From Paraburkholderia fynbosensis (GTDB taxonomy: Bacteria; Pseudomonadota; Gammaproteobacteria; Burkholderiales; Burkholderiaceae): 64,000 nt of DNA. The DNA is taken from contig NZ_CADIKI010000026.1 of assembly GCF_902859935.1 (NCBI RefSeq), forward strand, positions 56,630 to 120,629. Direction: 5' to 3'. The number at the start of each line of letters is the position of its first letter. The first letter of the stretch is position 1. Of the stretch, positions 8,579-18,611 are shown in pieces. The notes under the pieces are model-generated. The model saw only the letters and a list, made by a program, of their open reading frames with translations. It made no database searches and was not told the origin of the DNA. Position numbers and translations under genes: made by a program.

Positions 8579-11500
8579 GCACGGCCCATGAACATGAAGA
8601 AGGACGCTTCAACCTGTCCGCCTGGGCGCTACGTCATCAAGCACTCGTCGTTTTTCTGATCGCGCTCGCCACCGCGTTCGGCATCCTCGCCTATACGCGG
8701 CTCGCGCAGTCCGAAGACCCGCCGTTTACGTTCCGCGTGATGGTGATCCGCACCTTCTGGCCCGGCGCCACCGCGCGGCAGGTGCAGGAACAGGTGACCG
8801 ACCGCATCGGCCGCAAGTTGCAGGAGACGCCCGCCATCGATTTCATCCGCAGCTATTCGCGCCCCGGCGAGTCGTTGATGTTCTTCACGATGAAAGACTC
8901 GGCGCCGGTGCGCGACGTGCCCGAAACCTGGTATCAGGTGCGCAAGAAAGTCGGCGACATCGCGGCGACCTTGCCTCAAGGCATACAAGGCCCGTTCTTC
9001 AACGATGAATTCGGCGACGTCTACACCAACATCTATACGCTCGAAGGCGACGGTTTTTCCGCCGCGCAGCTGCACGATTACGCGGACCAGTTGCGCACGG
9101 TGCTGCTGCGCGTGCCGGGCGTCGGCAAGGTCGATTACTTCGGCGACCCCGACCAGCACATCTACATCGAGATCGCCAACACGCAGCTCACCCGTCTGGG
9201 CATCTCGCCGCAGCAGCTCGGCCAGGCGATCGACTCGCAGAACAGCGTCGCGCCGTCGGGCACGCTGACCACCACCGACGACCGCGTGTTCGTGCGCCCC
9301 AGCGGCCAGTTCAAGGACGTCGCCGCACTCGCCGACACGCTGATCCGCATCAACAACCGCACGTTCCGTCTCGGCGACATCGCGACGATCAAACGCGGCT
9401 ACGACGATCCGGTCGTCACGCAAATGCGCTTCGGCGGCAAGGCGGTGCTCGGCATCGGCGTAACGATGCAGCCGGGCGGCGACGTGATCCGCCTCGGCAA
9501 AGCGCTCGATCAACAGATGGCGCAATTGCGTCAAGCGTTGCCGGCCGGCCTGCAACTCGTCGAGGTGTCGAGCATGCCGCATGCGGTCGCGCGCTCGGTG
9601 GACGACTTCCTCGAGGCCGTCGCCGAAGCCGTCGCGATCGTGCTGGTGGTGAGCCTCGTGTCGCTCGGCGTGCGTACCGGCATGGTGGTCGTGATCTCGA
9701 TCCCGGTGGTGCTCGCCGTCACCGCGCTGTGCATGTATCTGTTCGACATCGGTTTGCACAAGGTGTCGCTCGGCACGCTGGTGCTCGCGCTGGGGCTCCT
9801 CGTCGACGACGCGATCATCGCGGTCGAGATGATGTCGGTGAAGCTGGAGCAAGGCTGGAACCGCACGCGCGCGGCGGCCTTCGCGTACACCAGCACCGCG
9901 TTTCCGATGCTGACCGGCACGCTCGTAACCGTCTCCGGTTTCCTGCCGATCGCACTGGCGAAATCGAGCACCGGCGAATACACGCGCTCGATCTTCGAAG
10001 TGTCGGCGATTGCGCTGATCGCGTCGTGGCTCGCGGCGGTCGTGCTGATTCCGCTGCTCGGCTATCACCTGTTGCCCGAGCGCAAACGTCAGGCGCACGA
10101 AGCGGAAGACCACGAGCACGACATCTACGACACGCGCTTCTATAAGCGTCTGCGTGGCTGGATCGGCTGGTGCATCGAGCGGCGTTTCGTTGTACTGGCG
10201 ATCACCGTCATACTGTTCGTGCTGGCTATGGCGGGTTTCAGTCTGGTGCCGCAGCAGTTCTTCCCGAGCTCGGACCGCCCCGAGTTGCTGGTGGATGTGC
10301 GGCTGCCCGAAGGCGCGTCGTTCGAAGCGACGTTGCGCCAGGCACAGCGGCTCGAAAAAGCGCTGGTGGGCCGCCCGGAAATCGATCATACGGTGAGCTT
10401 CGTCGGCACCGGCGCGCCGCGCTTCTATCTGCCGCTCGATCAGCAATTGCCGCAGCCCAATTTCGCGCAGTTCGTGATCACCGCGAAGTCGGTGAAGGAT
10501 CGCGAAAAGCTCGCGCAGTGGCTCGAACCGGAACTGCGCAACAACTTCCCGGCGATCCGCACGCGCCTGTCGCGCCTCGAGAACGGGCCGCCGGTCGGCT
10601 ATCCGGTGCAGTTGCGCGTGAGCGGCGACGACATCGCGACCGTGCGCTCGATCGCCGAACGCGTCGCCGCCACCATGCGCGCCGATCGTGGCACCCGCAA
10701 CGTCCAGTTCGACTGGGACGAGCCGGCCGAGCGCTCGGTGCGTTTCGAGGTCGACCAGAAACGGGCCCGCGAACTCGGCGTAAGCTCCGAAGACATTTCG
10801 AGCTTCCTCGCGATGACACTCTCCGGCTACACCGTCACGCAGTATCGCGAGCGCGACAAGCTGATCAGCGTCGATCTGCGTGCGCCGCGCGCGGAGCGTG
10901 TCGACCCGTCGCAACTCCTCGCGCTGGCGATGCCTACGTCGAACGGCCCCGTGCCGCTCGGCACGCTCGGCCATCTGCGCAACGATCTGGAGTACGGCGT
11001 GATCTGGGAGCGCGACCGCCAGCCGACCATCACCGTGCAATCCGACGTGTCGCCGGGCGCGCAAGGCATCGACGTCACCCACTCGGTGGACCGCGCGCTC
11101 GCGCAGATTCGCGCGACGCTGCCGGTCGGCTACCGGATCGAAGTCGGCGGCTCGGTCGAGGAAAGCGGCAAGGGCCAGGCGTCGATCAACGCGCAGATTC
11201 CGATCATGGTGATTGCCGTGCTGACCCTGCTGATGGTTCAGTTGCAGAGCTTCGCGCGCGTGCTGATGGTCGTGCTGACCGCACCGCTCGGCCTGATCGG
11301 CGTGGTGCTCACGCTGCTGCTGTTCGGCCAGCCGTTCGGCTTCGTCGCGATGCTCGGCGTGATCGCGATGTTCGGCATCATCATGCGCAACTCGGTGATT
11401 CTGGTCGATCAGATCGAGCAGGACATCGCATCCGGGCATAAGCGTTTCGACGCGATCGTCGGCGCGACCGTGCGGCGTTTCCGGCCGATCACGCTGACCG

Positions 11501-11703
11501 CGGCCGCCGCCGTGCTCGCGCTGATTCCGCTGTTGCGCTCGAACTTCTTCGGCCCGATGGCGACCGCGCTGATGGGCGGCATCACGAGCGCAACCATCCT
11601 CACGCTGTTCTATCTGCCCGCGTTGTACGCCGCATCGTTCAGGGTGCGCGGCGACGAGCGCGAGCCGCAGACGCCGTCCGGTGCGACGCATACGGGGAAT
11701 TGA
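8575..11703 (+). CDS. RND-family efflux pump, inner-membrane permease
   Basis: The 1042-residue protein has the AcrB-type layout: 12 membrane helices and two large periplasmic loops. The TM4 proton-relay pair is D411-D412 (LGLLVDDAIIAVEMM). At the TM10 position of the AcrB lysine there is Arg938 (GIIMRNSVILVDQ), a variant found in pumps that are not close AcrB orthologues. The sequence does not have the signatures of CusA/CzcA metal pumps, so a drug, solvent or biocide pump is more likely. It exports substrates with the adaptor before it (ATGA overlap) and the channel after it (2-base gap). Confidence 0.92.
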   Translation: MSTAHEHEEGRFNLSAWALRHQALVVFLIALATAFGILAYTRLAQSEDPPFTFRVMVIRTFWPGATARQVQEQVTDRIGRKLQETPAIDFIRSYSRPGESLMFFTMKDSAPVRDVPETWYQVRKKVGDIAATLPQGIQGPFFNDEFGDVYTNIYTLEGDGFSAAQLHDYADQLRTVLLRVPGVGKVDYFGDPDQHIYIEIANTQLTRLGISPQQLGQAIDSQNSVAPSGTLTTTDDRVFVRPSGQFKDVAALADTLIRINNRTFRLGDIATIKRGYDDPVVTQMRFGGKAVLGIGVTMQPGGDVIRLGKALDQQMAQLRQALPAGLQLVEVSSMPHAVARSVDDFLEAVAEAVAIVLVVSLVSLGVRTGMVVVISIPVVLAVTALCMYLFDIGLHKVSLGTLVLALGLLVDDAIIAVEMMSVKLEQGWNRTRAAAFAYTSTAFPMLTGTLVTVSGFLPIALAKSSTGEYTRSIFEVSAIALIASWLAAVVLIPLLGYHLLPERKRQAHEAEDHEHDIYDTRFYKRLRGWIGWCIERRFVVLAITVILFVLAMAGFSLVPQQFFPSSDRPELLVDVRLPEGASFEATLRQAQRLEKALVGRPEIDHTVSFVGTGAPRFYLPLDQQLPQPNFAQFVITAKSVKDREKLAQWLEPELRNNFPAIRTRLSRLENGPPVGYPVQLRVSGDDIATVRSIAERVAATMRADRGTRNVQFDWDEPAERSVRFEVDQKRARELGVSSEDISSFLAMTLSGYTVTQYRERDKLISVDLRAPRAERVDPSQLLALAMPTSNGPVPLGTLGHLRNDLEYGVIWERDRQPTITVQSDVSPGAQGIDVTHSVDRALAQIRATLPVGYRIEVGGSVEESGKGQASINAQIPIMVIAVLTLLMVQLQSFARVLMVVLTAPLGLIGVVLTLLLFGQPFGFVAMLGVIAMFGIIMRNSVILVDQIEQDIASGHKRFDAIVGATVRRFRPITLTAAAAVLALIPLLRSNFFGPMATALMGGITSATILTLFYLPALYAASFRVRGDEREPQTPSGATHTGN

Positions 11704-11705
11704 GC

Positions 11706-13217
11706 ATGGCTACTCCTACACTCTCCCGCTATCCACGCCTCGGTGCGCTCGCCCTCGCCGCCTGCGCGCTCGGCGCCTGCTCGTTCGGGCCGAGCGGTGA
11801 GCCGCCCGCGATGCCGCAGCCGGCACACTACGGCGCCGAGGCGCAGCCGGCGCAGACGGCGCCCGCGCAAGGCGTCACGCAGCAGTTCGTGGTCGGCGCG
11901 CGGGCGGTGCCCGAATGGTGGAAGCTGTATCAATCGGATGCGTTGGACGCGCTGGTCGACGAAGGCTTGCGCAACAGCCCCACGCTCGCCGCGACCGACA
12001 GGAGTCTCGCCGCCGCGCGCGAGCAGTTGCGCGCGCAGATCGGCAGTTCGATGCTGCCGACCATCGACGCGGGCGGCCAGGCGACCCGCAATCGCGCGCT
12101 GGCGATCCCCGAGATAGGCCCCAACACGTTTCTGTACAACATCTTCGTCGGCCAATTGCAGGCGCACTACACGTTCGACCTGTTCGGCGCCGCGCGCCTA
12201 GCCGATGCGGCGCTTGCCGCACGCGTAAACGTGCAAGCCTATCAGTTCGACGCCGCGCGCCGTGCGCTGGCCGCCAACATCGTCACGGCGACGATCACCA
12301 GCGCCGCCCTGCATGCGCAGATCGACACCACCGAGCGGCTCGTGACGCTCGCCAACGATCAGGCGCGCGACACCCAGCGGCGCTATGCGCTCGGCGCGGT
12401 CTCGCACGCCGATCTGTTGAGCGCGCAGCAGAGCGCGGCGAGTCTGGCGGCGAGCTTGCCGGGTTTGAAGCAGCAATGGCTGAGCACGCGCCACGCGTTG
12501 GCCGTGCTGCTCGGCCGCACGCCGGACGGGGCGCCGGACGATCTCGATCTCGCACGGCTGCATCTGCCCGAGCAGGTGCCGGTCGTGGTGCCCTCGGAGC
12601 TGTTGCGCTCACGGCCCGACATTCGGGCCGCCGACGCCGCGGTGAAGGCTGCCGCGGCCGACGTCGGCGTCGCGACGGCGCAGATGTTCCCGAGCCTGTC
12701 GCTGAGCGCGTCGATGGGACAAGGCGGGTTTAGCTGGCCAGTGGCGCTGTCCGGCGCGGGGGCGATATGGAGCATTGGCGCATCGTTGTCGCAGCCGCTG
12801 TTCCATGGCGGCGCACTGCTGGCGCAGCGGCGCGCGGCGCAAGCCACGTACGACGCCACCATCTCGCAGTACAGGCAGACGGTGCTGGCCGCGTTCCAGA
12901 ACGTCGCCGATACGCTCGCCGCGTTAGAGCACGACGCGCAGGCGCTCGACTCGGCGAATGTCGCCGCGCGTTCGGCCCAGGGGATTTTCGAAGAGACGTC
13001 GGGACGCTACCGGCTGGGCGCGTTGCCGATTGCGTCGACGCGCTCGAGCGAGCAGCAGTTTCGCAACGCACAGCTCGATGAGATCCGCTATACGAGCGCC
13101 CGTTTGACGGATACGGCGGCGCTGTTTCAGGCGATGGGCAATCCGCCGGTTGAGGCGGCGGCGTCAGCGGCTGCGGCGTCCTCAACGTCGGCTGCAAATG
13201 CGGGCGTGTCCAACTAA
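11706..13217 (+). CDS. RND efflux outer-membrane channel lipoprotein (NodT family)
   Basis: The 503-residue TolC-like outer-membrane factor has a lipobox LGAC (Cys25) and two repeats of the OEP family, with the pattern ALVDEGLRNSPTLAATDRSLAAAREQLRAQ near residue 85 and its counterpart AFQNVADTLAALEHDAQAL near residue 400. LRSRPDIRAAD and the PSLSLSASMG strand segment are typical of NodT/OprM-like channels. The C-terminus is Ala-rich. The ATG is two bases after the pump stop codon. It completes the tripartite pump and lets substrate leave across the outer membrane. Confidence 0.9.
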   Translation: MATPTLSRYPRLGALALAACALGACSFGPSGEPPAMPQPAHYGAEAQPAQTAPAQGVTQQFVVGARAVPEWWKLYQSDALDALVDEGLRNSPTLAATDRSLAAAREQLRAQIGSSMLPTIDAGGQATRNRALAIPEIGPNTFLYNIFVGQLQAHYTFDLFGAARLADAALAARVNVQAYQFDAARRALAANIVTATITSAALHAQIDTTERLVTLANDQARDTQRRYALGAVSHADLLSAQQSAASLAASLPGLKQQWLSTRHALAVLLGRTPDGAPDDLDLARLHLPEQVPVVVPSELLRSRPDIRAADAAVKAAAADVGVATAQMFPSLSLSASMGQGGFSWPVALSGAGAIWSIGASLSQPLFHGGALLAQRRAAQATYDATISQYRQTVLAAFQNVADTLAALEHDAQALDSANVAARSAQGIFEETSGRYRLGALPIASTRSSEQQFRNAQLDEIRYTSARLTDTAALFQAMGNPPVEAAASAAAASSTSAANAGVSN

Positions 13218-13246
13218 ACCTGGGATTCCGTACGGTCAGCCGCGAA

Positions 13247-13439
13247 GTTATCCCCAGTTTATGTTGAAGAGCCTGTTGAAAACTATCTGACAAGCGGACT
13301 AACACGTTGAATGTGCTGGAGTTTGTGGGGCCGGCACGGAATGAACCAGCAGGCGTTGGGCACTGGCATTTACTGGCGATGAGGCAGTCGGCATGCCTCA
13401 TTGTTATCCCCAGTTTATGTTGAAAGGGCTGTTGATAAC
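13247..13439. repeat. Two 37-bp near-identical intergenic repeats with internal dyad
   Basis: Copy 1 is 13247-13283 and copy 2 is 13403-13439: the first 22 bases are identical and the remainder matches 11 of 15. Each begins GTTATCCCCAG and ends with CTGTTGAWAAC, so copy 2 forms an inverted repeat (GTTATCCCCAG against the complement of CTGTTGATAAC, 9 of 11). The GTTATCAACAG word recurs at 17766-17776. The rest of the 537-base gap 13218-13754 holds no credible gene. Confidence 0.6.
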
Positions 13440-13754
13440 CCTTGGGCGGCACACATAAGTGCTTGAAGCGAATCGGTTTGCGAGGTGAGGTGCAGCGGGA
13501 TGCAATACTGCGCGAACAGTCCGCGGAGGGAGCACGGCAACCATTACGTCCGACAACTCCTAAATTACAGATTCCCTTTTAAACACTCGGTAAGCAACCT
13601 GCAGACCCTGACACCATGCGCAGGAAAGCAGCCAGGAAACTATCAGGCATCATCGTTTCCGACGCGGCACTGATCGCCGCAGGCCCACCCTCGCTCCGAC
13701 ATCACCGCACATGGTCTATCGCCGTCAGGGGATAGAAACCAAAAAACCGCGACC

Positions 13755-14633
13755 TCAATAAACCCCCGCCTCTCCCGCCGGCCGATTTTTGAACCGCTTA
13801 TGCACCCAATAATATTGATCAGGAATCCGTCTTACCTGCGTCTCGAGAAACTCGGTGATCCGCCGCGCATCGACCGAGACATCATCGGACGGGAAATTGC
13901 TTAGCGGATCGAAAATGGTCAGCTTGTACCCACGATAATCCGGCAGCACCTCGGTCACAAACGGCACGACCCGTGCATTGCCCGCGCGCGCCATCCGCGA
14001 TACCGACGTCAGCGTGCAGGCCGGTACACCGAAGAACGGCACGAATACCGAATCGCGCAAGCCAAAATCCATATCGGCGGCCAGCATCACCGGTTTGCCT
14101 TCGCGCAACGCGCGCAGCGCTCGCCGCACGCTGTCGCTGCGCGGAATCATCTCCGTGCCGAAGCGGCCGCGCTGCCGCTTGGCCATCGCGTCGAGCAGCA
14201 GGTTCGACATCGGCGTATAGAGCGAGGCGACCGGATGGCGCGTCGAATACATCATGCATCCGGCCTCGATGCCGACGAAGTGGAAACCGACGAAAATGGT
14301 CGGCTGCGACGAGACCTCCGCGAGATCGATCGCGCTATCCACTTCAACGAGGCGCGCGAGCGCCTGCGCATTGCCGAACCATTGCGGCCCGCGCTCGACG
14401 TAGCTGCGGATCACGTGGCGAAAGTGCGCGCGCGCCAGACGCTCGCGCGCTTCGTCGCTCATGTCCGGAAAGCACAGCTTCAGATTGGTGTGCACGACGC
14501 GCCGGCGCGTGCTTGGAATCCGGTACAGCAAGGCGCCGATGCCGCTGCCGAGTCGCGCGACCACCCCATAGGGCAGGAACGCGAACACGCGCAGCAGACC
14601 TGTCGTCAGACAGATGAGAATTCGACTTTTCAA
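13755..14633 (-). CDS. Lysophospholipid/lipid A acyltransferase (LpxL/HtrB family)
   Basis: With a TTG start at 14633 the product is about 292 residues, the normal length for lipid A late acyltransferases. Residues 5-25 form an N-terminal membrane anchor (LICLTTGLLRVFAFLPYGVVARLG). The catalytic HX4E motif is visible in HFVGIEAG, followed by the conserved FGTEMIPRSDSVRRALRALREGKPVMLAADMDFG block. It should add an acyl chain from acyl-ACP to Kdo2-lipid A (or an ornithine/other lysolipid) at the cytoplasmic face of the inner membrane. The frame extends to 14858 but the added residues do not look like this family, and no good ribosome site helps to choose. It is not in an operon. Confidence 0.82.
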   Translation of the reverse strand: MKSRILICLTTGLLRVFAFLPYGVVARLGSGIGALLYRIPSTRRRVVHTNLKLCFPDMSDEARERLARAHFRHVIRSYVERGPQWFGNAQALARLVEVDSAIDLAEVSSQPTIFVGFHFVGIEAGCMMYSTRHPVASLYTPMSNLLLDAMAKRQRGRFGTEMIPRSDSVRRALRALREGKPVMLAADMDFGLRDSVFVPFFGVPACTLTSVSRMARAGNARVVPFVTEVLPDYRGYKLTIFDPLSNFPSDDVSVDARRITEFLETQVRRIPDQYYWVHKRFKNRPAGEAGVY

Positions 14634-15007
14634 CGCGGAGACCCGGTGGATGCTGGATGACGAACACACCGGCCGCGGCAACCTCGAGTTGCCAACGATC
14701 GACGTGACATGCGCGCGCGTCAAACCGGGTCTCGCGCTGCGCTTTGAGGGGGACGTCTCGCTCGCGGCGAGACGTTGCGGTGTGGTGCTGTGCTGTGGTG
14801 CGTTGCCGCTTATGAAAAGCACCAGAGGCGTGATTAAAACATACTGCCGGCCACGCACACAGAATCGGCTGAAATGAACGGAGGGGAGAGCGTCCGGAAT
14901 ACGTTGCCCAGAACACTCGAACCCAATCTGGCCGTGCCTTCCCTACTCTTTCATACTCGCTTTCACACTCGCGTGCGCGGGCCGCCCGGCTCGCGCACGC
15001 AGTTCCG

Positions 15008-17506
15008 TCAGGGCTTGTTCGACTCGAACAGATCCATGATCTGCTTCTTCTCGTTCGACGATACGCTCGGCGGCGGCACCGTCGGCGGCGTCATGCCCGC
15101 CGGTCCCACGCCGCCCACCGCGTCGGTACCGGCCACCGGGTTCGCCGAATCCAGCCCGATGCTCGCGACGAAGCCGTTGCCCGGCATCATGTCGGTGAAG
15201 AACAGTTCGCCGTCGACCGCGGTCACGCCCGGCGGCTGCTGCGGTTCGGCTTGCGGCACGCCGCGCAGCGCGCGCTGCATGTACTCGATCCAGATCGGCA
15301 ACGCGAGCTGCGCACCGAATTCGCGGCTGCCGAGGGACTTCGGCTGGTCGTAACCCATCCACGCGACCGCCACCAGCGACTGCTGATAGCCGGCGAACCA
15401 GCCATCCTTCGCGTCGTTGGTCGTACCCGTCTTACCTTGCAGGTCCGAACGGTGCAGCACGTTGGTGCCGGCGCCGGTACCGGCCGTCGCCACCGAATGC
15501 AGCAGGCTGTTCATGATGTAGGCGTTGCGCGGTTCGAGCGTGCGCGGCGCGTCACGCCCGGCCGTCAGGGGCTGCGCTTTCGACAGCGGCTCGCCGCGCG
15601 CGTCCGTGACCTCGTTGATCAGATACGGGTTGATCCGGTAGCCGCCGTTCGCAAACACCGAGTACGCGCCCGCCGACTGCAGCGGCGTGACGAGACCGGC
15701 ACCGAGCGCCATCGGCAGATAAGGCGGGGTCTTGTCGGCGTCGAAACCGAAACGCTGCGTGACGAAGTCCTGCGCGTACTTGGTGCCGATGAACGACAGG
15801 ATGCGGATCGACACCAGGTTTTTCGACTTCTGCAACGCGAGCCGCATCGGCATCGGACCGTCCGGCTGGTCGTCGTCCTTCGGCTCCCATGCGTCGCCGC
15901 CCGGCGTGCTGGCGGGGAAATACAGCGGCGCGTCGTTGATGATCGTCGCCGGTCCCACGCCCTTGTCGAGCGCCGCCGAATAGATGAACGGCTTGAAGCT
16001 CGAACCCGGCTGACGCCATGCCTGCGTGACGTGATTGAACTTGTTCTTGTTGAAGTCGAACCCGCCCACCAGCGCGCGGATCGCGCCGTCCTGCGGCGTG
16101 AGCGACACCAGCGCGCCTTCCACCTGCGGCAGTTGAGTGATCTGCCAGTTGCCCTTGTCGTCGGCGAAGAGACGCACGATCGAGCCCGGCTTGATCTTCG
16201 TGGCCGCCGTCGCGCGCGCGCTTAGCGCGGTCGCGACGAAGCGCAGGCCGTCTGCGCCGATCGTCACCTGGGTGCCGTCCACCAGTTGCGCCTTTACCTG
16301 CTTCGGGCTTGCATCCGTCACCACGGCGGCGATGATCTCGCCGTTGTCCGGATGATCGGTGAGCGCGTCGTCGATGGTCTGATCGCGCTCGTCGCCCGGC
16401 GCGGGCAGTTGCACGAAGCCTTCCGGCCCGCGATAGCCGTGACGCCGCTCGTAATCCATCACGCCCTTGCGCACCGCCCGGTACGCGGCGTCCTGATCGG
16501 CCGAATCGATCGTCGTGGTGACGTTCAGACCGCGCGTATAAGTTTCGTCCTTGTATTGCGCGTACATCATCTGCCGCACCATTTCGGCGATGTACTCCGC
16601 GTGCACGCTGTATTCGTTGCCGGGGTTCTTCGTGTGAATCTCTTCCTTCACGGCCTGCTCGTACTGCTCCTGGCTGATGTATTTCAGCTCGAGCATGCGC
16701 TTCAGGATGTACTCCTGACGGATCTTCGCGCGCTTCGGATTGACCACCGGGTTATACGCCGACGGCGCCTTCGGCAAGCCGGCCAGCATCGCGGCTTGCG
16801 CGAGCGTGATGTCTTTCAGATCTTTGCCGAAGTACACGCGCGCGGCCGACGCGAAGCCATACGCGCGCTCGCCGAGATAGATCTGGTTCATGTACAGCTC
16901 GAGAATCTGATCTTTCGTGAGCGCGCGCTCGATCTTGTAGGCAAGCAGCATCTCGTAGATCTTGCGCGTATAGGTCTTCTCGCTCGACAGGAAGAAGTTG
17001 CGCGCCACCTGCATCGTGATCGTGCTCGCGCCTTGCGAGGCGCCGCCGTGCATCAGATCCGATACGCCGGCGCGCAGAATGCCGACGAAGTCGACGCCGC
17101 CGTGTTCGTAAAAGCGGTAGTCCTCGATTGCGAGCACCGCTTTCTTCATCTGGTCGGGAATGTCCTGAAAGCGCACGAGGCTGCGCCGCTCCTCGCCGAA
17201 TTCACCGATCAGCACGTGGTCGGCGGTATAGATCCGCAGCGGCACTTTCGGACGATAGTCGGTCAACACATCGAGCGACGGCAGTTGCGGCCCCATCACC
17301 ACCAGCGCATAACCGACGATCAGCGCACCCACCACCGCGACAGTGGCGAGGAGCCCCACGAACCAGAGGGTGAGCCTCGCGCCGAAAGAACGGCGGCCGG
17401 CCTCGGCATCGCGCGAAGCGGCATTGCGTCCTGGAGTGCGTTGGTAGGAATCCCGGTCTTCACCGGACGGAGAATGGGAGGAATGCGGTCGTTTGATGAT
17501 TGGCAT
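15008..17506 (-). CDS. mrcA: Penicillin-binding protein 1A (bifunctional class A PBP)
   Basis: The 832-residue protein polymerises and cross-links peptidoglycan. Residues 45-70 form the single membrane anchor. The GT51 glycosyltransferase domain follows, with catalytic Glu128 in IEDYRFYEHGGVDF and the QGASTITMQVARN motif at 158-170. After an OB-like insert comes the transpeptidase domain with S502-S-F-K505, S561-K-N563 and K691-T-G-T. The C-terminal tail is Pro/Gly-rich. The start at ATG 17506 gives the usual short cytoplasmic tail; upstream in-frame codons to 17740 are unlike the family. The gene is not flanked by pilMNOPQ or cyaY, which often adjoin the main Burkholderia mrcA, so it may be a second paralogue. 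Confidence 0.93.
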   Translation of the reverse strand: MPIIKRPHSSHSPSGEDRDSYQRTPGRNAASRDAEAGRRSFGARLTLWFVGLLATVAVVGALIVGYALVVMGPQLPSLDVLTDYRPKVPLRIYTADHVLIGEFGEERRSLVRFQDIPDQMKKAVLAIEDYRFYEHGGVDFVGILRAGVSDLMHGGASQGASTITMQVARNFFLSSEKTYTRKIYEMLLAYKIERALTKDQILELYMNQIYLGERAYGFASAARVYFGKDLKDITLAQAAMLAGLPKAPSAYNPVVNPKRAKIRQEYILKRMLELKYISQEQYEQAVKEEIHTKNPGNEYSVHAEYIAEMVRQMMYAQYKDETYTRGLNVTTTIDSADQDAAYRAVRKGVMDYERRHGYRGPEGFVQLPAPGDERDQTIDDALTDHPDNGEIIAAVVTDASPKQVKAQLVDGTQVTIGADGLRFVATALSARATAATKIKPGSIVRLFADDKGNWQITQLPQVEGALVSLTPQDGAIRALVGGFDFNKNKFNHVTQAWRQPGSSFKPFIYSAALDKGVGPATIINDAPLYFPASTPGGDAWEPKDDDQPDGPMPMRLALQKSKNLVSIRILSFIGTKYAQDFVTQRFGFDADKTPPYLPMALGAGLVTPLQSAGAYSVFANGGYRINPYLINEVTDARGEPLSKAQPLTAGRDAPRTLEPRNAYIMNSLLHSVATAGTGAGTNVLHRSDLQGKTGTTNDAKDGWFAGYQQSLVAVAWMGYDQPKSLGSREFGAQLALPIWIEYMQRALRGVPQAEPQQPPGVTAVDGELFFTDMMPGNGFVASIGLDSANPVAGTDAVGGVGPAGMTPPTVPPPSVSSNEKKQIMDLFESNKP

Positions 17507-17975
17507 GACTGGAATAGTGGGCGCCTGAAGCACGCCTGTCTGCCCGCGCTCGCGGCGCGCGCATGGGTGGTGATCGAACCTCGTAGCCAGAGGCGTAAGC
17601 CACCGCGCAGCCGCTTGCCCCCGGCCGGCCGCACGGCACGCCTGGGACCATGTCCGGCGCAACGTAACAGAGCATTTTAAAGAAATCAAGCCGCCATCAA
17701 GCCAGTTTTTTTGTAAGAATTCCCTTCGCGTCGTGGCCACCGGGCATTTTGGGCGTTACGCCCCGGTTATCAACAGAAAACGGGGAAAGGTCTGTGACAA
17801 AACCCTCGGAAACGCCACAACTCGTTGATGTCACGGGATTTTCATGTCGCGCCCGTTTCGCATCGGTGCAACTCGTCATATGATGGTTCCGGCGCGTGCA
17901 ACGATACCGTGCGCGCGCTGGCGTCTACCGGATAACGCCTTGACCCGCCCATGCCAACAAGTATGCGAGCCAACC
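17507..17975. other. Intergenic region between PBP1A and the RHH-like gene
   Basis: No gene is visible in 469 bases. It holds GGTTATCAACAG (17765-17776), which is the exact reverse complement of 13429-13440 in the repeat region. The word is one mismatch from a DnaA box and is bracketed by CCCCG/CGGGG, a small stem. Confidence 0.4.
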
Positions 17976-18611
17976 ATGAACAAGCCGAGCGAACGCATCG
18001 TTGTATTCGTGACGACCGCGCAGAAACGCGCGATCACCTCCACCGCCGAGAATCTGGGCATTAGCGTCAGCGAACTGATGCGGCGCGCCGTGCTGAGCTT
18101 CGGCGCGACCAGCGAGCAGGTGAAGGCCGCGAGCATCGTCGACCGGTTGCGCGCGCCGCGCGCGCCGGATGCGCTCGACGCGGCCCTGCAGCGCGTGGCG
18201 CGCGGTACGCGGTACGCACGTGCCGCATTGCCCGCGGCGTTGCAGACACGCGTGGACGGGGCTCCTGCGGAGGCCGCAGGCGCAGACTCTACCGGTTCAA
18301 TGGGTCACGAGCGTTCGTCGCGCGCCCCAGATGCATTGCCACGCGCGCCAGGCGGCGAACCCGCTCCGCTGCTGCCGGCGGGCCTCGCAGCCGCCCTCGC
18401 CGCGGAAGCCGATCTGGAAGCCGCGGCCACCGCCGAGGCGGTGGCGCGAGTCGCCGAAGCGAAAGCGGCAGCCGAAAAAGCTTCGGCGCCACAGCCATCC
18501 GAGATGGACACGCCGCTGCGTAACGTGCTGAAGCGCCCACGCATCGACAAGCCGCGCGACGACGACGAACCGAGTGGCGACCCCAGCACCGAAGGCGGCC
18601 GCTTCGCGTAA
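17976..18611 (+). CDS. Hypothetical protein with ribbon-helix-helix-like N-terminus and Ala-rich tail
   Basis: The 211-residue protein begins with a 45-residue segment (IVVFVTTAQKRAI...ISVSELMRRAVL) that resembles a ribbon-helix-helix or CopG/MetJ-type fold: a short beta strand followed by two helices. The remainder is low-complexity, rich in Ala, Glu and Pro, with a helical, probably coiled-coil stretch (AALAAEADLEAAATAEAVAR...). It ends with a charged tail. The ATG at 17976 was chosen because the homology-like segment begins there. A DNA-binding role is a guess from the N-terminus; nothing in the neighbourhood suggests a target. Confidence 0.6.
   Translation: MNKPSERIVVFVTTAQKRAITSTAENLGISVSELMRRAVLSFGATSEQVKAASIVDRLRAPRAPDALDAALQRVARGTRYARAALPAALQTRVDGAPAEAAGADSTGSMGHERSSRAPDALPRAPGGEPAPLLPAGLAAALAAEADLEAAATAEAVARVAEAKAAAEKASAPQPSEMDTPLRNVLKRPRIDKPRDDDEPSGDPSTEGGRFA

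Noticed and set aside
8629..11691. Very long open frame (about 1020 codons) antisense to the RND pump
   Set aside because: High-GC codon bias keeps the antisense frame open. The product is Arg/His/Asp-rich without any domain, while the sense strand is a textbook RND pump.
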